8,146 nt of DNA from CAZUQP01 sp964484285 (lineage in GTDB: Bacteria > Pseudomonadota > Gammaproteobacteria > DSM-16500), in the NCBI GenBank assembly GCA_964484285.1, contig CAZAEO010000094.1, forward strand, positions 1 through 8,146. The letters are read 5' to 3'. The notes below the pieces were generated by a model. The model worked only from the letters and a program-made list of their open reading frames with translations, did no database searches and was not told the DNA's origin. Both the position numbers and the translations under genes were made by a program. Each line of letters opens with the position of its first letter. Within the stretch, counting starts at the first letter, position 1. Below are positions 1-5,691 of this stretch, piece by piece.

Positions 1-22
1 AGAATGGAAAATCCCAATCTAT

Positions 23-1012
23 CTAGAATGACAAAACCACTTTCCCTTGCGCCTTCCCCGATTCTAATAAGGCATGCGCATCACTAACGTTTTCCAATGC
101 AAATGAATGAGGATCCACAAGGGGTTTTACATTTCCCTTGTCAATAATTTCAGTTAGTTTTGTCAATATTTTTCCATGCTGTTCACGACCTTGATTGGTT
201 AATAACGGTAACAACATAAATACCACATGCAAACTAAGCCCTTTATTATGTAAAGGAGTTAAATCATGCGTTGAACGAGCCGCAATTGTTACCACAATTC
301 CATTCTGGGCTGCTGCCGCGAAAGAACGGTCCAAGTTAGAGCCCCCTACTGTGTCAAACACAACATCGAAACCTTTTCCATAAGTTAAACGCTGTACATA
401 TTCTTCCACATTTTCTTCTTGTGCATTAATCACTTCATCTGCACCTAATGATTTGGCTAAGAGAAAATCCGCTTGTTTTAACACTGTGGTGGAAATTTTT
501 GCATTACACCACTTGGCTAGTTGCACAGCAATATGCCCCACACCTCCTACTCCGCCATGGATTAAAACATGCTGATGTTGTGTTAGATTTGCCTTGGTAA
601 ATAGCGCTTCCCATGCTGTAATGCTGACTAATGGCAGCGCTGCTGCATCACGCATCGAAAGTGAATGGGGTTTTTTAGCAAGTAACTTGCTATCCGCAAG
701 CATGTATTCCGCTAGTGCGCCTGAAGATCCCCGTAAACCGCCTGCGTAACCATATACTTCGTCACCTATTTTAAAATGAGTGACATCATCTGCTGCAGCA
801 TGAATCACCCCTGCAACATCCCCATGTAAAACAGCTGGAAAATCAGGCGCAATAGCCGCTACAGCACCACTTCTGATTTTGCAATCAATTTGATTCACAC
901 TGGTTGCCAATACTTTTATTAAAACATGGCCTGCTTTCAGTATAGGTTGAGGAATATCTGACAATTCAAAAACAGTAGGGTCCCCAAACCGCGTAATCAC
1001 TTGTGCTTTCAT
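23..1012 (-). CDS. NADPH:quinone oxidoreductase-like MDR family protein
   Basis: A 329-residue medium-chain dehydrogenase/reductase of the Qor type (COG0604-like), expected to use NADPH to reduce quinones, enones or similar substrates in the cytoplasm. The N-terminal half is a GroES-like substrate domain (NQIDCKIRSG, then LHGDVAGV). The nucleotide-binding Rossmann motif HGGVGGVGHIAVQLAK follows at about residues 152-167, then FDVVFDTVGG, and the C-terminal GKAQGKVVLSF ends the protein. There is no cysteine-rich structural-zinc loop and the usual GHE zinc motif is replaced by HGD, so a zinc-free reductase is more likely than an alcohol dehydrogenase. Three in-frame ATGs (1024, 1015, 1012) are possible starts. 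I chose 1012 because GAGG lies 6 bases before it and MKAQVI is the usual family opening. It is divergent from the hexosaminidase gene. The true substrate cannot be read from sequence. Confidence 0.9.
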   Translation of the reverse strand: MKAQVITRFGDPTVFELSDIPQPILKAGHVLIKVLATSVNQIDCKIRSGAVAAIAPDFPAVLHGDVAGVIHAAADDVTHFKIGDEVYGYAGGLRGSSGALAEYMLADSKLLAKKPHSLSMRDAAALPLVSITAWEALFTKANLTQHQHVLIHGGVGGVGHIAVQLAKWCNAKISTTVLKQADFLLAKSLGADEVINAQEENVEEYVQRLTYGKGFDVVFDTVGGSNLDRSFAAAAQNGIVVTIAARSTHDLTPLHNKGLSLHVVFMLLPLLTNQGREQHGKILTKLTEIIDKGNVKPLVDPHSFALENVSDAHALLESGKAQGKVVLSF

Positions 1013-1029
1013 CATCAACCTCATCTTCG

Positions 1030-1066
1030 GTTATACTATTTGGTTAATCCATTTTGGTGAATTATA
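1030..1066. promoter_or_regulatory. divergent intergenic promoter region
   Basis: The short gap between the divergent oxidoreductase and hexosaminidase genes must hold both promoters. On the plus strand TATACT (1032-1037) is a good -10 box, and GGTGA (1056-1060) is a ribosome-binding site 6 bases before the ATG at 1067. On the minus strand the complement of 1061-1066 reads TATAAT, a perfect -10 box for the oxidoreductase. No convincing -35 box is seen for either, so both assignments rest mainly on the -10 match and position. Confidence 0.45.
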
Positions 1067-2197
1067 ATGCAATGGCGATTATCTACCATTATTTTATTTC
1101 TGCTCCTAATAGGACCCGTCAATCTTATGGCTAAAGAAGTGACATTAAAAGAAAAAATAGGGCAAATGCTTATCATAGGCTTCAAAGGAACAGAACTACA
1201 TTCTGATGATGTTATTGTTAAAGCCATTTTGACGCAACAAATTGGTGGAGTTATTTTGTTTGATTATGATTTCCAAACAAAAACATTTGATCACAATATT
1301 AAAAATCCTGTGCAATTAAAACATCTTACCCAACAACTACAAAATTACGCGCATCAAGCAGCAAAAAATCAGCAAAATAATTTAACGCCTTTATTTATCA
1401 GCATTGATTATGAAGGTGGCAAAGTAAATCGTCTGAAAGAAAATTATGGTTTTCCTAAAACCTTATCCGCTGCTGAGCTTGGCCAAAGAACCCTAGCTGA
1501 AGCTGCGCAATATGCCGAACAAATGGCAGCAACACTTGCTAATTTAGGTATCAATATAAATTTTGCGCCTGTTATTGATGTCAATGTGAATCCAGACAAT
1601 CCCGTCATTGGTAAATTAGGTCGTAGCTTCTCAAGTGATCCACAAAAAGTGATAGAGTATGCTGCTATTTTTTCTAAAGCATATCATGCGCATGGAATCT
1701 TATGTGCTTACAAACATTTTCCAGGACACGGCAGCTCAACAGATGATACGCACGCTGGATTTGTAGATATCACCCAAACATGGAAAGCATACGAGCTCGA
1801 TCCTTATAAACAATTATTGCAACAACCTGGTGCTTGTTCTATGGTGATGACTGCGCATGTCGTTCATTACGGATTAGATAGCAAAGGCTATCCTGCCAGC
1901 CTTTCTGCTGCGATAACCAAAGAACTTCTTCGAGGATCACTTAATTTTAATGGTGTAGTAATAACAGATGATATGCAAATGAAAGCCATCGCGGATCATT
2001 ATGGCTTAGCTGATGCCATTCGACTTGCCATTAATGCAGGTGCCGATATGTTTATTTTTGGAAATCAATTAGGGACTACACCACAAGATCCTCAACACAT
2101 TGTCGACATGATTTATACAGACGTGATGACAGGTAAAATTTCTGAAAACCGCATTAATGAAGCTTATCAGCGCATTATGCAACTGAAAAAAGCATGA
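1067..2197 (+). CDS. exported GH3 beta-N-acetylhexosaminidase (NagZ-like)
   Basis: A 376-residue glycoside hydrolase family 3 enzyme that should remove terminal beta-N-acetylglucosamine, for example from muropeptides in peptidoglycan recycling or from chitooligosaccharides. Family motifs are all present: IDYEGGKVNRL (residues 113-123, usual form DQEGG-V-R), NFAPVIDV (165-172), IGKLGRSF (181-188), the catalytic loop KHFPGHG followed by D and H (216-229), MTAHV (261-265) and VVITDDMQM (297-305), which holds the aspartate nucleophile. Unlike the cytoplasmic NagZ of enterobacteria, it starts with a signal-peptide-like stretch (Arg4, hydrophobic 8-21, possible cut after MA at 21-22), so export to the periplasm or outside is likely. 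The ATG at 1067 is supported by GGTGA 6 bases upstream. The gene appears single. NagZ or a chitinolytic hexosaminidase are both possible roles. Confidence 0.9.
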   Translation: MQWRLSTIILFLLLIGPVNLMAKEVTLKEKIGQMLIIGFKGTELHSDDVIVKAILTQQIGGVILFDYDFQTKTFDHNIKNPVQLKHLTQQLQNYAHQAAKNQQNNLTPLFISIDYEGGKVNRLKENYGFPKTLSAAELGQRTLAEAAQYAEQMAATLANLGININFAPVIDVNVNPDNPVIGKLGRSFSSDPQKVIEYAAIFSKAYHAHGILCAYKHFPGHGSSTDDTHAGFVDITQTWKAYELDPYKQLLQQPGACSMVMTAHVVHYGLDSKGYPASLSAAITKELLRGSLNFNGVVITDDMQMKAIADHYGLADAIRLAINAGADMFIFGNQLGTTPQDPQHIVDMIYTDVMTGKISENRINEAYQRIMQLKKA

Positions 2198-2391
2198 AAT
2201 ACGACAAGTATTCCCGCACTTTTTCTCAATCAGAACATTTCAACTTCTTGCAATCTGGATGTTAAAATCTCGCATTTTGAGGTGTAATGGGTATATGCAA
2301 TGCGCGAATGTGCGATACATGATATGGGGATAATTAATTGGATGCTACGCAACTTTCGATCTTAAATCTCACCTAAAATATTATTTTTTAT

Positions 2392-2420
2392 TTGACTATA
2401 TTCATTAGTATATATATACT
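2392..2420 (+). promoter_or_regulatory. promoter of the toxin-antitoxin operon
   Basis: TTGACT (2392-2397) and TATACT (2415-2420) are separated by exactly 17 bases, a near-consensus sigma-70 promoter. The expected transcription start is about 2427, at or next to the toxin start codon (2428), so the mRNA would be leaderless. The -10 box and the whole spacer lie inside a perfect palindrome (2398-2429), so a bound repressor would block RNA polymerase. Confidence 0.7.
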
Positions 2421-2429
2421 AATGAATAT
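2398..2429. repeat. perfect 32-bp palindrome, probable toxin-antitoxin operator
   Basis: Every one of the 16 base pairs is self-complementary, with the half-site ATATTCATTAGTATAT mirrored around 2413/2414. It runs from just after the -35 box to the second base of the toxin start codon. Xre-type antitoxins commonly bind a palindrome over their own promoter, alone or with the toxin, so this is the probable operator of the downstream pair. The role is inferred from position; the symmetry is directly visible. Confidence 0.75.
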
Positions 2430-2694
2430 GTGGACAATATACGAAAAGAAATCGCTACTTAAGTCAATTAAATCAATACCATTACGTATTCGAAAAGAAT
2501 ATGAAGTCTGGAAAAGAATAGTTGAATTGCAAGGGATACAAGGATTGCGAATGATAAAAGGTTACTATGACGAAGCATTGCTGGGTGAATGGAAAGGGTT
2601 TCGCTCTTCAAGATTATCTTTGCAATGGCGCGTTATTTATAAAGTCCAAAAAGAACAGCTTGACGTGTATGTTATAGATATTAACGAGGTATAA
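2428..2694 (+). CDS. RelE/HigB-like toxin of a type II toxin-antitoxin pair
   Basis: An 88-residue protein resembling RelE/StbE-HigB mRNA interferases, which cut mRNA on the ribosome. Visible family features are an N-terminal MWTIYEKKSLLKSIKSIP helix region, the core GYYDEALLGEWKGFRSSRL and the strand LQWRVIYKV, with basic residues in FRSSRL and QWRV that fit RNA binding. The start at 2428 is chosen because homologues begin with a similar M-x-x-x-Y; an ATG at 2422 would add two residues. No ribosome-binding site precedes it, and the promoter places transcription start at about 2427, so leaderless translation is likely. The protein ends in DINEV, where many relatives continue with an H-x-Y tail that contributes to activity, so weak or lost activity is possible. 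The antitoxin gene follows after one base, and its GAGG ribosome-binding site lies in the last toxin codons. Confidence 0.85.
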   Translation: MWTIYEKKSLLKSIKSIPLRIRKEYEVWKRIVELQGIQGLRMIKGYYDEALLGEWKGFRSSRLSLQWRVIYKVQKEQLDVYVIDINEV

Positions 2695-2695
2695 A

Positions 2696-2962
2696 ATGAA
2701 ATTAGATAAAAAAGCTTTTATAAAAGCAAAAGTTCACTGCCACGTTACTCCTGGCGAAGCACTTCGAATGATTCGGGAATTACAAGGTTTAAGCCAAAGT
2801 GATTTGGCTACTAAAACAGGCATTAGTCAATCAAATATATCTGCTCTTGAAAGTAATACTAGGCAAATGGGAAGGGAGCGCGCAATTATTTTCGCACGCG
2901 CCTTAAAAGTTCACCCGTCTGTACTTCTTTTCCCAGACTTCGATATGGAAAGAGTAGCTTAA
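2696..2962 (+). CDS. Xre-family antitoxin (HigA-like)
   Basis: An 88-residue DNA-binding protein with a Cro/C1-type helix-turn-helix at about residues 21-78. The HTH core LSQSDLATKTGISQSNISA is followed by LESN, the standard Xre signature, then ARALKVHPSVLLFP. It should neutralise the toxin encoded just upstream and repress the operon by binding the 32-bp palindrome at 2398-2429. The ATG lies 6 bases after GAGG (2686-2689) and one base after the toxin stop, so the two are co-transcribed and probably translationally coupled. The toxin-first order matches higBA-type loci. I do not give a specific gene symbol because toxin family assignment (HigB versus RelE) is not settled by sequence alone. 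Confidence 0.88.
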   Translation: MKLDKKAFIKAKVHCHVTPGEALRMIRELQGLSQSDLATKTGISQSNISALESNTRQMGRERAIIFARALKVHPSVLLFPDFDMERVA

Positions 2963-3027
2963 ACCTAAATTCGGCAGTTGCAACCTGCTGCGAAGGTCTA
3001 CTGCACTGAATCTAAGAATTTTTTTCC

Positions 3028-3077
3028 TGCTTTTTTATCTGAACCGTACAGGTGAGTACTGTTTCGCTAAAAAAGCA
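3028..3077. repeat. inverted repeat between convergent genes
   Basis: TGCTTTTTTA (3028-3037) is the exact complement of TAAAAAAGCA (3068-3077), with 30 bases between. It lies between the antitoxin gene and the convergent outer-membrane protein gene, where a two-way terminator would be expected. The arms are A/T-rich, the loop is long and no U-run follows a compact stem, so a terminator role is only a weak suggestion. Confidence 0.3.
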
Positions 3078-3099
3078 CGAAAATATTCACATAATGGCA

Positions 3100-3618
3100 T
3101 TAAAACTGATAGAGAAACCCTACATTTAAACGATTGTCTTTAGTTCTGCTTAAATTATCGAGCGCACCGTAACCAAAAGAATGCAAGAATTCGCCGCGTA
3201 CATCCCAGTTTTTGTATAATTTTGTTTGCATGCCTAAACCTATCTGAGGCGCAGCATCAGTAGAATGAAAGACAGGATAACGTAATGCTTCACAGCCCAC
3301 TCTCAGATAAGCCATAGTATCTTGATAAAGAATAATACCAGGAATCAAACTGATACCTAACCCATACTTTGCACGATTAGCTTGATTATTGGAAAGTGGA
3401 ACAGAACCAAATTCTGCAAATATTTCTTGCCCAAAATAATAATCTTGTTGTTCTCCAACTACTTTACCTATTCCAACAAATGTGTTTTCCATTAATCCTG
3501 TATATCCACCCGTATTATGTATACCTATTCCCACTCCCGCATAAGGAGTCGCTTTAGCAAATACAATCTCTGTGCTTAACGCTAAGAGAACAGACGTGAT
3601 CAGTAATTTCTTCAACAT
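3100..3618 (-). CDS. small outer-membrane beta-barrel protein
   Basis: A 172-residue exported protein. It begins with a clear signal peptide (KK at 3-4, hydrophobic core to about 20, cut likely after VFA at 21), followed by alternating hydrophobic/polar strands such as PYAGVGIGIH, KYGLGISLIPGI, APQIGLGMQTKLY and LNVGFLYQF. The terminal phenylalanine is the usual barrel-assembly signal for outer-membrane proteins. The size fits a small, probably eight-stranded barrel of the OmpA-like/opacity type. The ribosome-binding site is weak (CGGA about 8 bases upstream of the ATG), and I see no confident promoter. It is convergent with the toxin-antitoxin pair. The ligand or role is unknown; adhesion, membrane stability or immune-surface exposure are guesses only. 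Confidence 0.75.
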   Translation of the reverse strand: MLKKLLITSVLLALSTEIVFAKATPYAGVGIGIHNTGGYTGLMENTFVGIGKVVGEQQDYYFGQEIFAEFGSVPLSNNQANRAKYGLGISLIPGIILYQDTMAYLRVGCEALRYPVFHSTDAAPQIGLGMQTKLYKNWDVRGEFLHSFGYGALDNLSRTKDNRLNVGFLYQF

Positions 3619-3682
3619 AATTTAATCCGTTTAGCAAAAATAAGTTGTTAACACAAAACAATATTTTACGCTTATGCAACAT

Positions 3683-3704
3683 GTAGGGTAGTATACTACA
3701 CTAC
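3683..3704. repeat. 22-bp near-perfect palindrome
   Basis: GTAG, G, then the perfect 12-bp palindrome GTAGTATACTAC (3688-3699), A, then CTAC: only the pair 3687/3700 mismatches. It lies in the gap upstream of the minus-strand outer-membrane protein gene, and its last base is the first of the stop codon of the short open frame 3704-3835. It could be an operator for the barrel gene or an RNA hairpin with a TATA loop. No U-run follows on either strand, so it is not a standard terminator. Confidence 0.5.
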
Positions 3705-3835
3705 TAGAGACAGCTGCAAAATGAGTAGAATCGTTCAAATTTTTGTACAATTTGTTTCGCTTCACGAATGATTTCTGAGGGAGTGATGGTATGAAAAAGA
3801 CAGTGCTCATCATTAACGTTGATTACTGCCGACAC
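3704..3835 (-). pseudogene. short open frame resembling the N-terminus of a RadC/JAB-domain protein
   Basis: A 43-codon frame, with a possible GTG start at 3835, overlaps the last 13 bases of queF in another frame. Its translation includes NVNDEHCLFH, then TITPSEIIREAKQIVQKFER, and ends FYSFCSCL. This looks like protein rather than noise and recalls the start of mobile-element-type RadC (JAB/MPN domain) proteins, which open with a V-x-D-x-x-G-x-Y-x-x-A-T-x-x-x-I-I-x-x-A pattern and continue F-x-R-G-x-x-F. A full RadC-like protein is about 150-170 residues and contains an HxHPSG metal motif, which is absent here. If the match is right, this is a truncated remnant. It could equally be a chance frame or a tiny unrelated gene. 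Confidence 0.3.
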
Positions 3836-4653
3836 AGTCTACTATTTTGAATGGGTTGATACCTATTTTTTGTTGAGCGATACGGATTAATATCCAATCC
3901 ACCTCTTCTGGTATAACGACCGTATACCGTTAATTCTCTTGGCTGACAATATCGCATAATATCCATAAAAACTCTTTCGATACATTGCTCATGAAATTCA
4001 TTATGGTTTCGAAATGAAATAATATAACGCAGCAATCCTTCCCGATTGATTTTTGGTCCTTTATAGGCTATCTGTATGCTGCCCCAATCTGGTTGATGAG
4101 TAACTAAACAATTAGACTTCAATAAATTTGAACACAACGTTTCTTCCACAATAACAGCTTCCGCTTGTAAAAAAGCGGGGTCAATCCTGTAAGAGGAACA
4201 TTGAATATCCAATTCATCCAAACAAATTCCGGCAAATCCGACAAACAGTTTTTCCTCTTGCAAAAAATCTAATGGCTTAATTTTGACTGACACGGACGCA
4301 CCAATGCGATTTGTCAGATCTTGTTTGATGAGCTCTTCTATTATTTTGACACTTTTGAAACAAGCATTGTTTAATGAATTGAAATAAAGTTTCATTGATT
4401 TAGATTCAATGATATTAGGAGAATCACAGCCATAACATATTTCTGCTAAGGCAACGATCGGCTTACCCTTTTCATTTAACCAGGACACTTCGTAATGATT
4501 CCATAGATCAAAGCCAAAAAAGGGTAATTTATCTGGAACGCCTATTTCATCTCGTTTGGTTTTTCTCGGTATCGGAAAAAGCTTATCTGGATTATAGAGA
4601 GAATCATACGCAGATTGTTTGCCAAGCTCTGAATGTTCAGGTTGCTGTACCAT
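3823..4653 (-). CDS. queF: NADPH-dependent 7-cyano-7-deazaguanine reductase QueF
   Basis: A 276-residue enzyme that reduces the nitrile preQ0 to preQ1, the precursor inserted into tRNA on the way to queuosine. It belongs to the long (two T-fold, E. coli-like) class, by length. Visible signatures are the substrate/NADPH motif IIESKSMKLYFNSLN (residues 81-95, Glu83), the catalytic block SNCLVTHQPDWGS with Cys182 and Asp189 spaced as in E. coli, NEFHEQCIERVF (His221, Glu222) and YGRYTRRGGLDINPYRS near the end. The start at ATG 4653 is preferred because MVQQPEHSELGKQSAYDSLY matches family openings; an ATG at 4674 would put seven odd residues in front and lies inside an inverted repeat. No ribosome-binding site is seen. 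No other queuosine gene is in the window. Confidence 0.95.
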   Translation of the reverse strand: MVQQPEHSELGKQSAYDSLYNPDKLFPIPRKTKRDEIGVPDKLPFFGFDLWNHYEVSWLNEKGKPIVALAEICYGCDSPNIIESKSMKLYFNSLNNACFKSVKIIEELIKQDLTNRIGASVSVKIKPLDFLQEEKLFVGFAGICLDELDIQCSSYRIDPAFLQAEAVIVEETLCSNLLKSNCLVTHQPDWGSIQIAYKGPKINREGLLRYIISFRNHNEFHEQCIERVFMDIMRYCQPRELTVYGRYTRRGGLDINPYRSTKNRYQPIQNSRLCRQ

Positions 4654-4659
4654 GATTGT

Positions 4660-4694
4660 TATACTGCACATCACATAAAATGATGCGCAGTATA
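4660..4694. repeat. 35-bp inverted repeat at the queF start
   Basis: TATACTGC-A-CATCA (4660-4673) pairs with TGATG-C-GCAGTATA (4681-4694): 13 of 14 pairs match around a 7-base loop. The inner edge toward queF is only 6 bases from its start codon, and the minus-strand TATAAC (4663-4658) overlaps one arm and could be a -10 box. It may be a repressor operator, an mRNA hairpin limiting queF translation, or a barrier between the upstream outer-membrane gene and queF. No U-run follows it, so it is not a standard terminator, and it does not match the preQ1-riboswitch consensus I know. Confidence 0.6.
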
Positions 4695-4734
4695 CCGAAA
4701 ATACACCTAAAAATGAAGGAAAACGATGCTCACA

Positions 4735-5397
4735 TTAACTCAACGCAATCAACACACCGAGTGAATATAAGTCCGTACTACCTGTTTTACCATTCCCACG
4801 TGCACGTGCCCATTGGCCAACAAAAGCAGCTCTTTGTGAGACATTATAAGATAAACCTAATCCATAATAAGGACTATACACATTGGCACTAGCTGAAGCA
4901 CCTGTTGCGGTAAATATTTTTTTAGCATAACTATAAGCTACACCGAGCTTGCCTAATACACTAAAATTATAGCCCAACGGATAAGTGACTCTAGCAGCGA
5001 GATGAGAAGAAAAATGTTCTGTTGTAGCAACATTAGTTGTCCCTGTATTTTCAGTAGAATCATGATAATTTGTGTATCCTAATTCACCTGCGAATAAAAA
5101 GTTACGGTAGTTATAGAACTGATATCCCGCATCCGCACTCCAACCTGGACCCGTTTGGGTAACTGAATTAGTCGTGCTTCCCGCTGCTTTTTTATCATGA
5201 ACACGTGAAACGCCTATATTACCTTCCACATACCAAGTTGGAACAAAGGCCGGCGTTATCACCACTATAGGAAGAGCACCTTCATCTTTGTACACTTTAT
5301 GCATTTTGTGTTTTGCAAATGCAGTACTTGTTAACAAAGCGCATATTACTGTTGTCAATATTGCACGAAAAACATGTGAGATTGATTTTAGTTTCAT
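4735..5397 (-). CDS. outer-membrane beta-barrel protein
   Basis: A 220-residue exported protein. The signal peptide (basic start MKLKSISHVFR, hydrophobic core, TSTAFA cut site near residue 28) is followed by a short linker (KHKMHKVYKDEG) and a barrel with strands such as WYVEGNIGVSRV, GWSADAGYQFY, FLFAGELGYTNY, LAARVTYPLGY, FSVLGKLGVAYSY, YYGLGLSYNV and LYSLGVLIAL. This is the pattern of OmpA-like/porin-family barrels of about eight strands. The C-terminus is LIALS rather than the usual final aromatic. AAGGAAG (5404-5410) is a strong ribosome-binding site. It is the second gene after the 27-residue lipoprotein, whose stop codon lies 18 bp upstream, so the two are probably one operon. Function beyond surface location is unknown. 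Confidence 0.8.
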   Translation of the reverse strand: MKLKSISHVFRAILTTVICALLTSTAFAKHKMHKVYKDEGALPIVVITPAFVPTWYVEGNIGVSRVHDKKAAGSTTNSVTQTGPGWSADAGYQFYNYRNFLFAGELGYTNYHDSTENTGTTNVATTEHFSSHLAARVTYPLGYNFSVLGKLGVAYSYAKKIFTATGASASANVYSPYYGLGLSYNVSQRAAFVGQWARARGNGKTGSTDLYSLGVLIALS

Positions 5398-5415
5398 TAG
5401 AATCTTCCTTATCTG

Positions 5416-5499
5416 TTAGAGTCCGCCAAATATGGCGCAGCCAGTGATTAAGGCGGTGAGGACTACAAGAATACCGATTTGGTAAAGAGTTTTTTTCAT
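5416..5499 (-). CDS. 27-residue lipoprotein
   Basis: A complete tiny gene: MKKTLYQIG, a hydrophobic core ILVVLTAL, the lipobox ITGC (Cys21), then only AIFGGL before the stop. This has the full layout of a type II (lipoprotein) signal peptide: two lysines, a hydrophobic segment, and a lipid-attachment cysteine. After processing by Lgt and LspA the mature product would be a seven-residue lipopeptide; alanine at position +2 favours outer-membrane rather than inner-membrane retention in enterobacterial rules. The ATG has AAGGA 9 bases upstream (5509-5513). A second in-frame ATG at 5508 lies too close to that site. It is followed 18 bp later by the beta-barrel gene 4735-5397. I do not recognise the family; entericidin-like small lipoproteins are similar in kind but longer. 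Confidence 0.65.
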   Translation of the reverse strand: MKKTLYQIGILVVLTALITGCAIFGGL

Positions 5500-5556
5500 G
5501 ATGATCATTCCTTTTATCAAAAATACATTTCCACTTACATTAAATTTTGGTATTTG

Positions 5557-5598
5557 CATACTTACTATAACAAAGTATGTTGTCACATAAAAAATGTG
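5557..5598. repeat. two small inverted repeats upstream of the lipoprotein gene
   Basis: CATACTT (5557-5563) pairs with AAGTATG (5573-5579) around a 9-base loop, and next to it CACAT (5584-5588) pairs with ATGTG (5594-5598) around five adenines. They lie in the AT-rich leader (5500-5681) between rnfH and the lipoprotein gene. They could be operator or leader-RNA structure. The arms are short and A/T-rich, so chance is a real alternative; no clear promoter pair was found here. Confidence 0.3.
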
Positions 5599-5671
5599 TT
5601 ACTTATGTTAACGTGTTTTATTTATAGAGTAAATACGATATTGCACAAACTCTCTTCTAGGGACAAACTTA

Positions 5672-5691
5672 CTAATTCTTTCTAATTCTTT
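5672..5691. repeat. tandem duplication of a 10-bp unit at the rnfH stop
   Basis: CTAATTCTTT occurs twice in direct succession. On the minus strand this is AAAGAATTAG twice, so the rnfH stop codon TAG is repeated 10 bases later. It looks like a slippage duplication with no obvious function. Confidence 0.6.

Noticed and set aside
195..383. 62-codon plus-strand open frame inside the oxidoreductase gene
   Set aside because: It lies fully antisense to a well-supported gene, has no domain-like sequence and no ribosome-binding site.
1036..1227. 63-codon minus-strand frame over the hexosaminidase start
   Set aside because: Antisense shadow of the signal-peptide region; low-complexity translation without recognisable motifs.
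2300..2365. 21-codon frame in the gap before the toxin-antitoxin operon
   Set aside because: No ribosome-binding site at a proper distance and no recognisable sequence; the gap 2198-2391 otherwise shows only a weak AATAC/GTATT hairpin and a CGCATT/AATGCG pair.
2392..2427. Upstream TTG start extending the toxin by 12 residues
   Set aside because: The TTG is the -35 box of the promoter, so it would not be in the main transcript, and the extra residues are unlike toxin N-termini.
3631..3813. 60-codon minus-strand frame downstream of queF
   Set aside because: It overlaps the more protein-like 43-codon frame, is rich in Cys, Tyr, Ser and Val without pattern, and runs through the palindrome.
4654..4700. 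preQ1 riboswitch upstream of queF
   Set aside because: The sequence forms one long hairpin and lacks the C-rich stem-loop and A-rich tail of known preQ1 riboswitches.
4656..4892. 78-codon plus-strand frame across the queF/barrel gap
   Set aside because: Antisense to the end of the barrel gene and reads through the inverted repeat; no coding character.
5479..5685. 68-codon plus-strand frame in the rnfH/lipoprotein gap
   Set aside because: AT-rich, Tyr/Lys/Phe-rich translation, antisense to the lipoprotein start, no ribosome-binding site.
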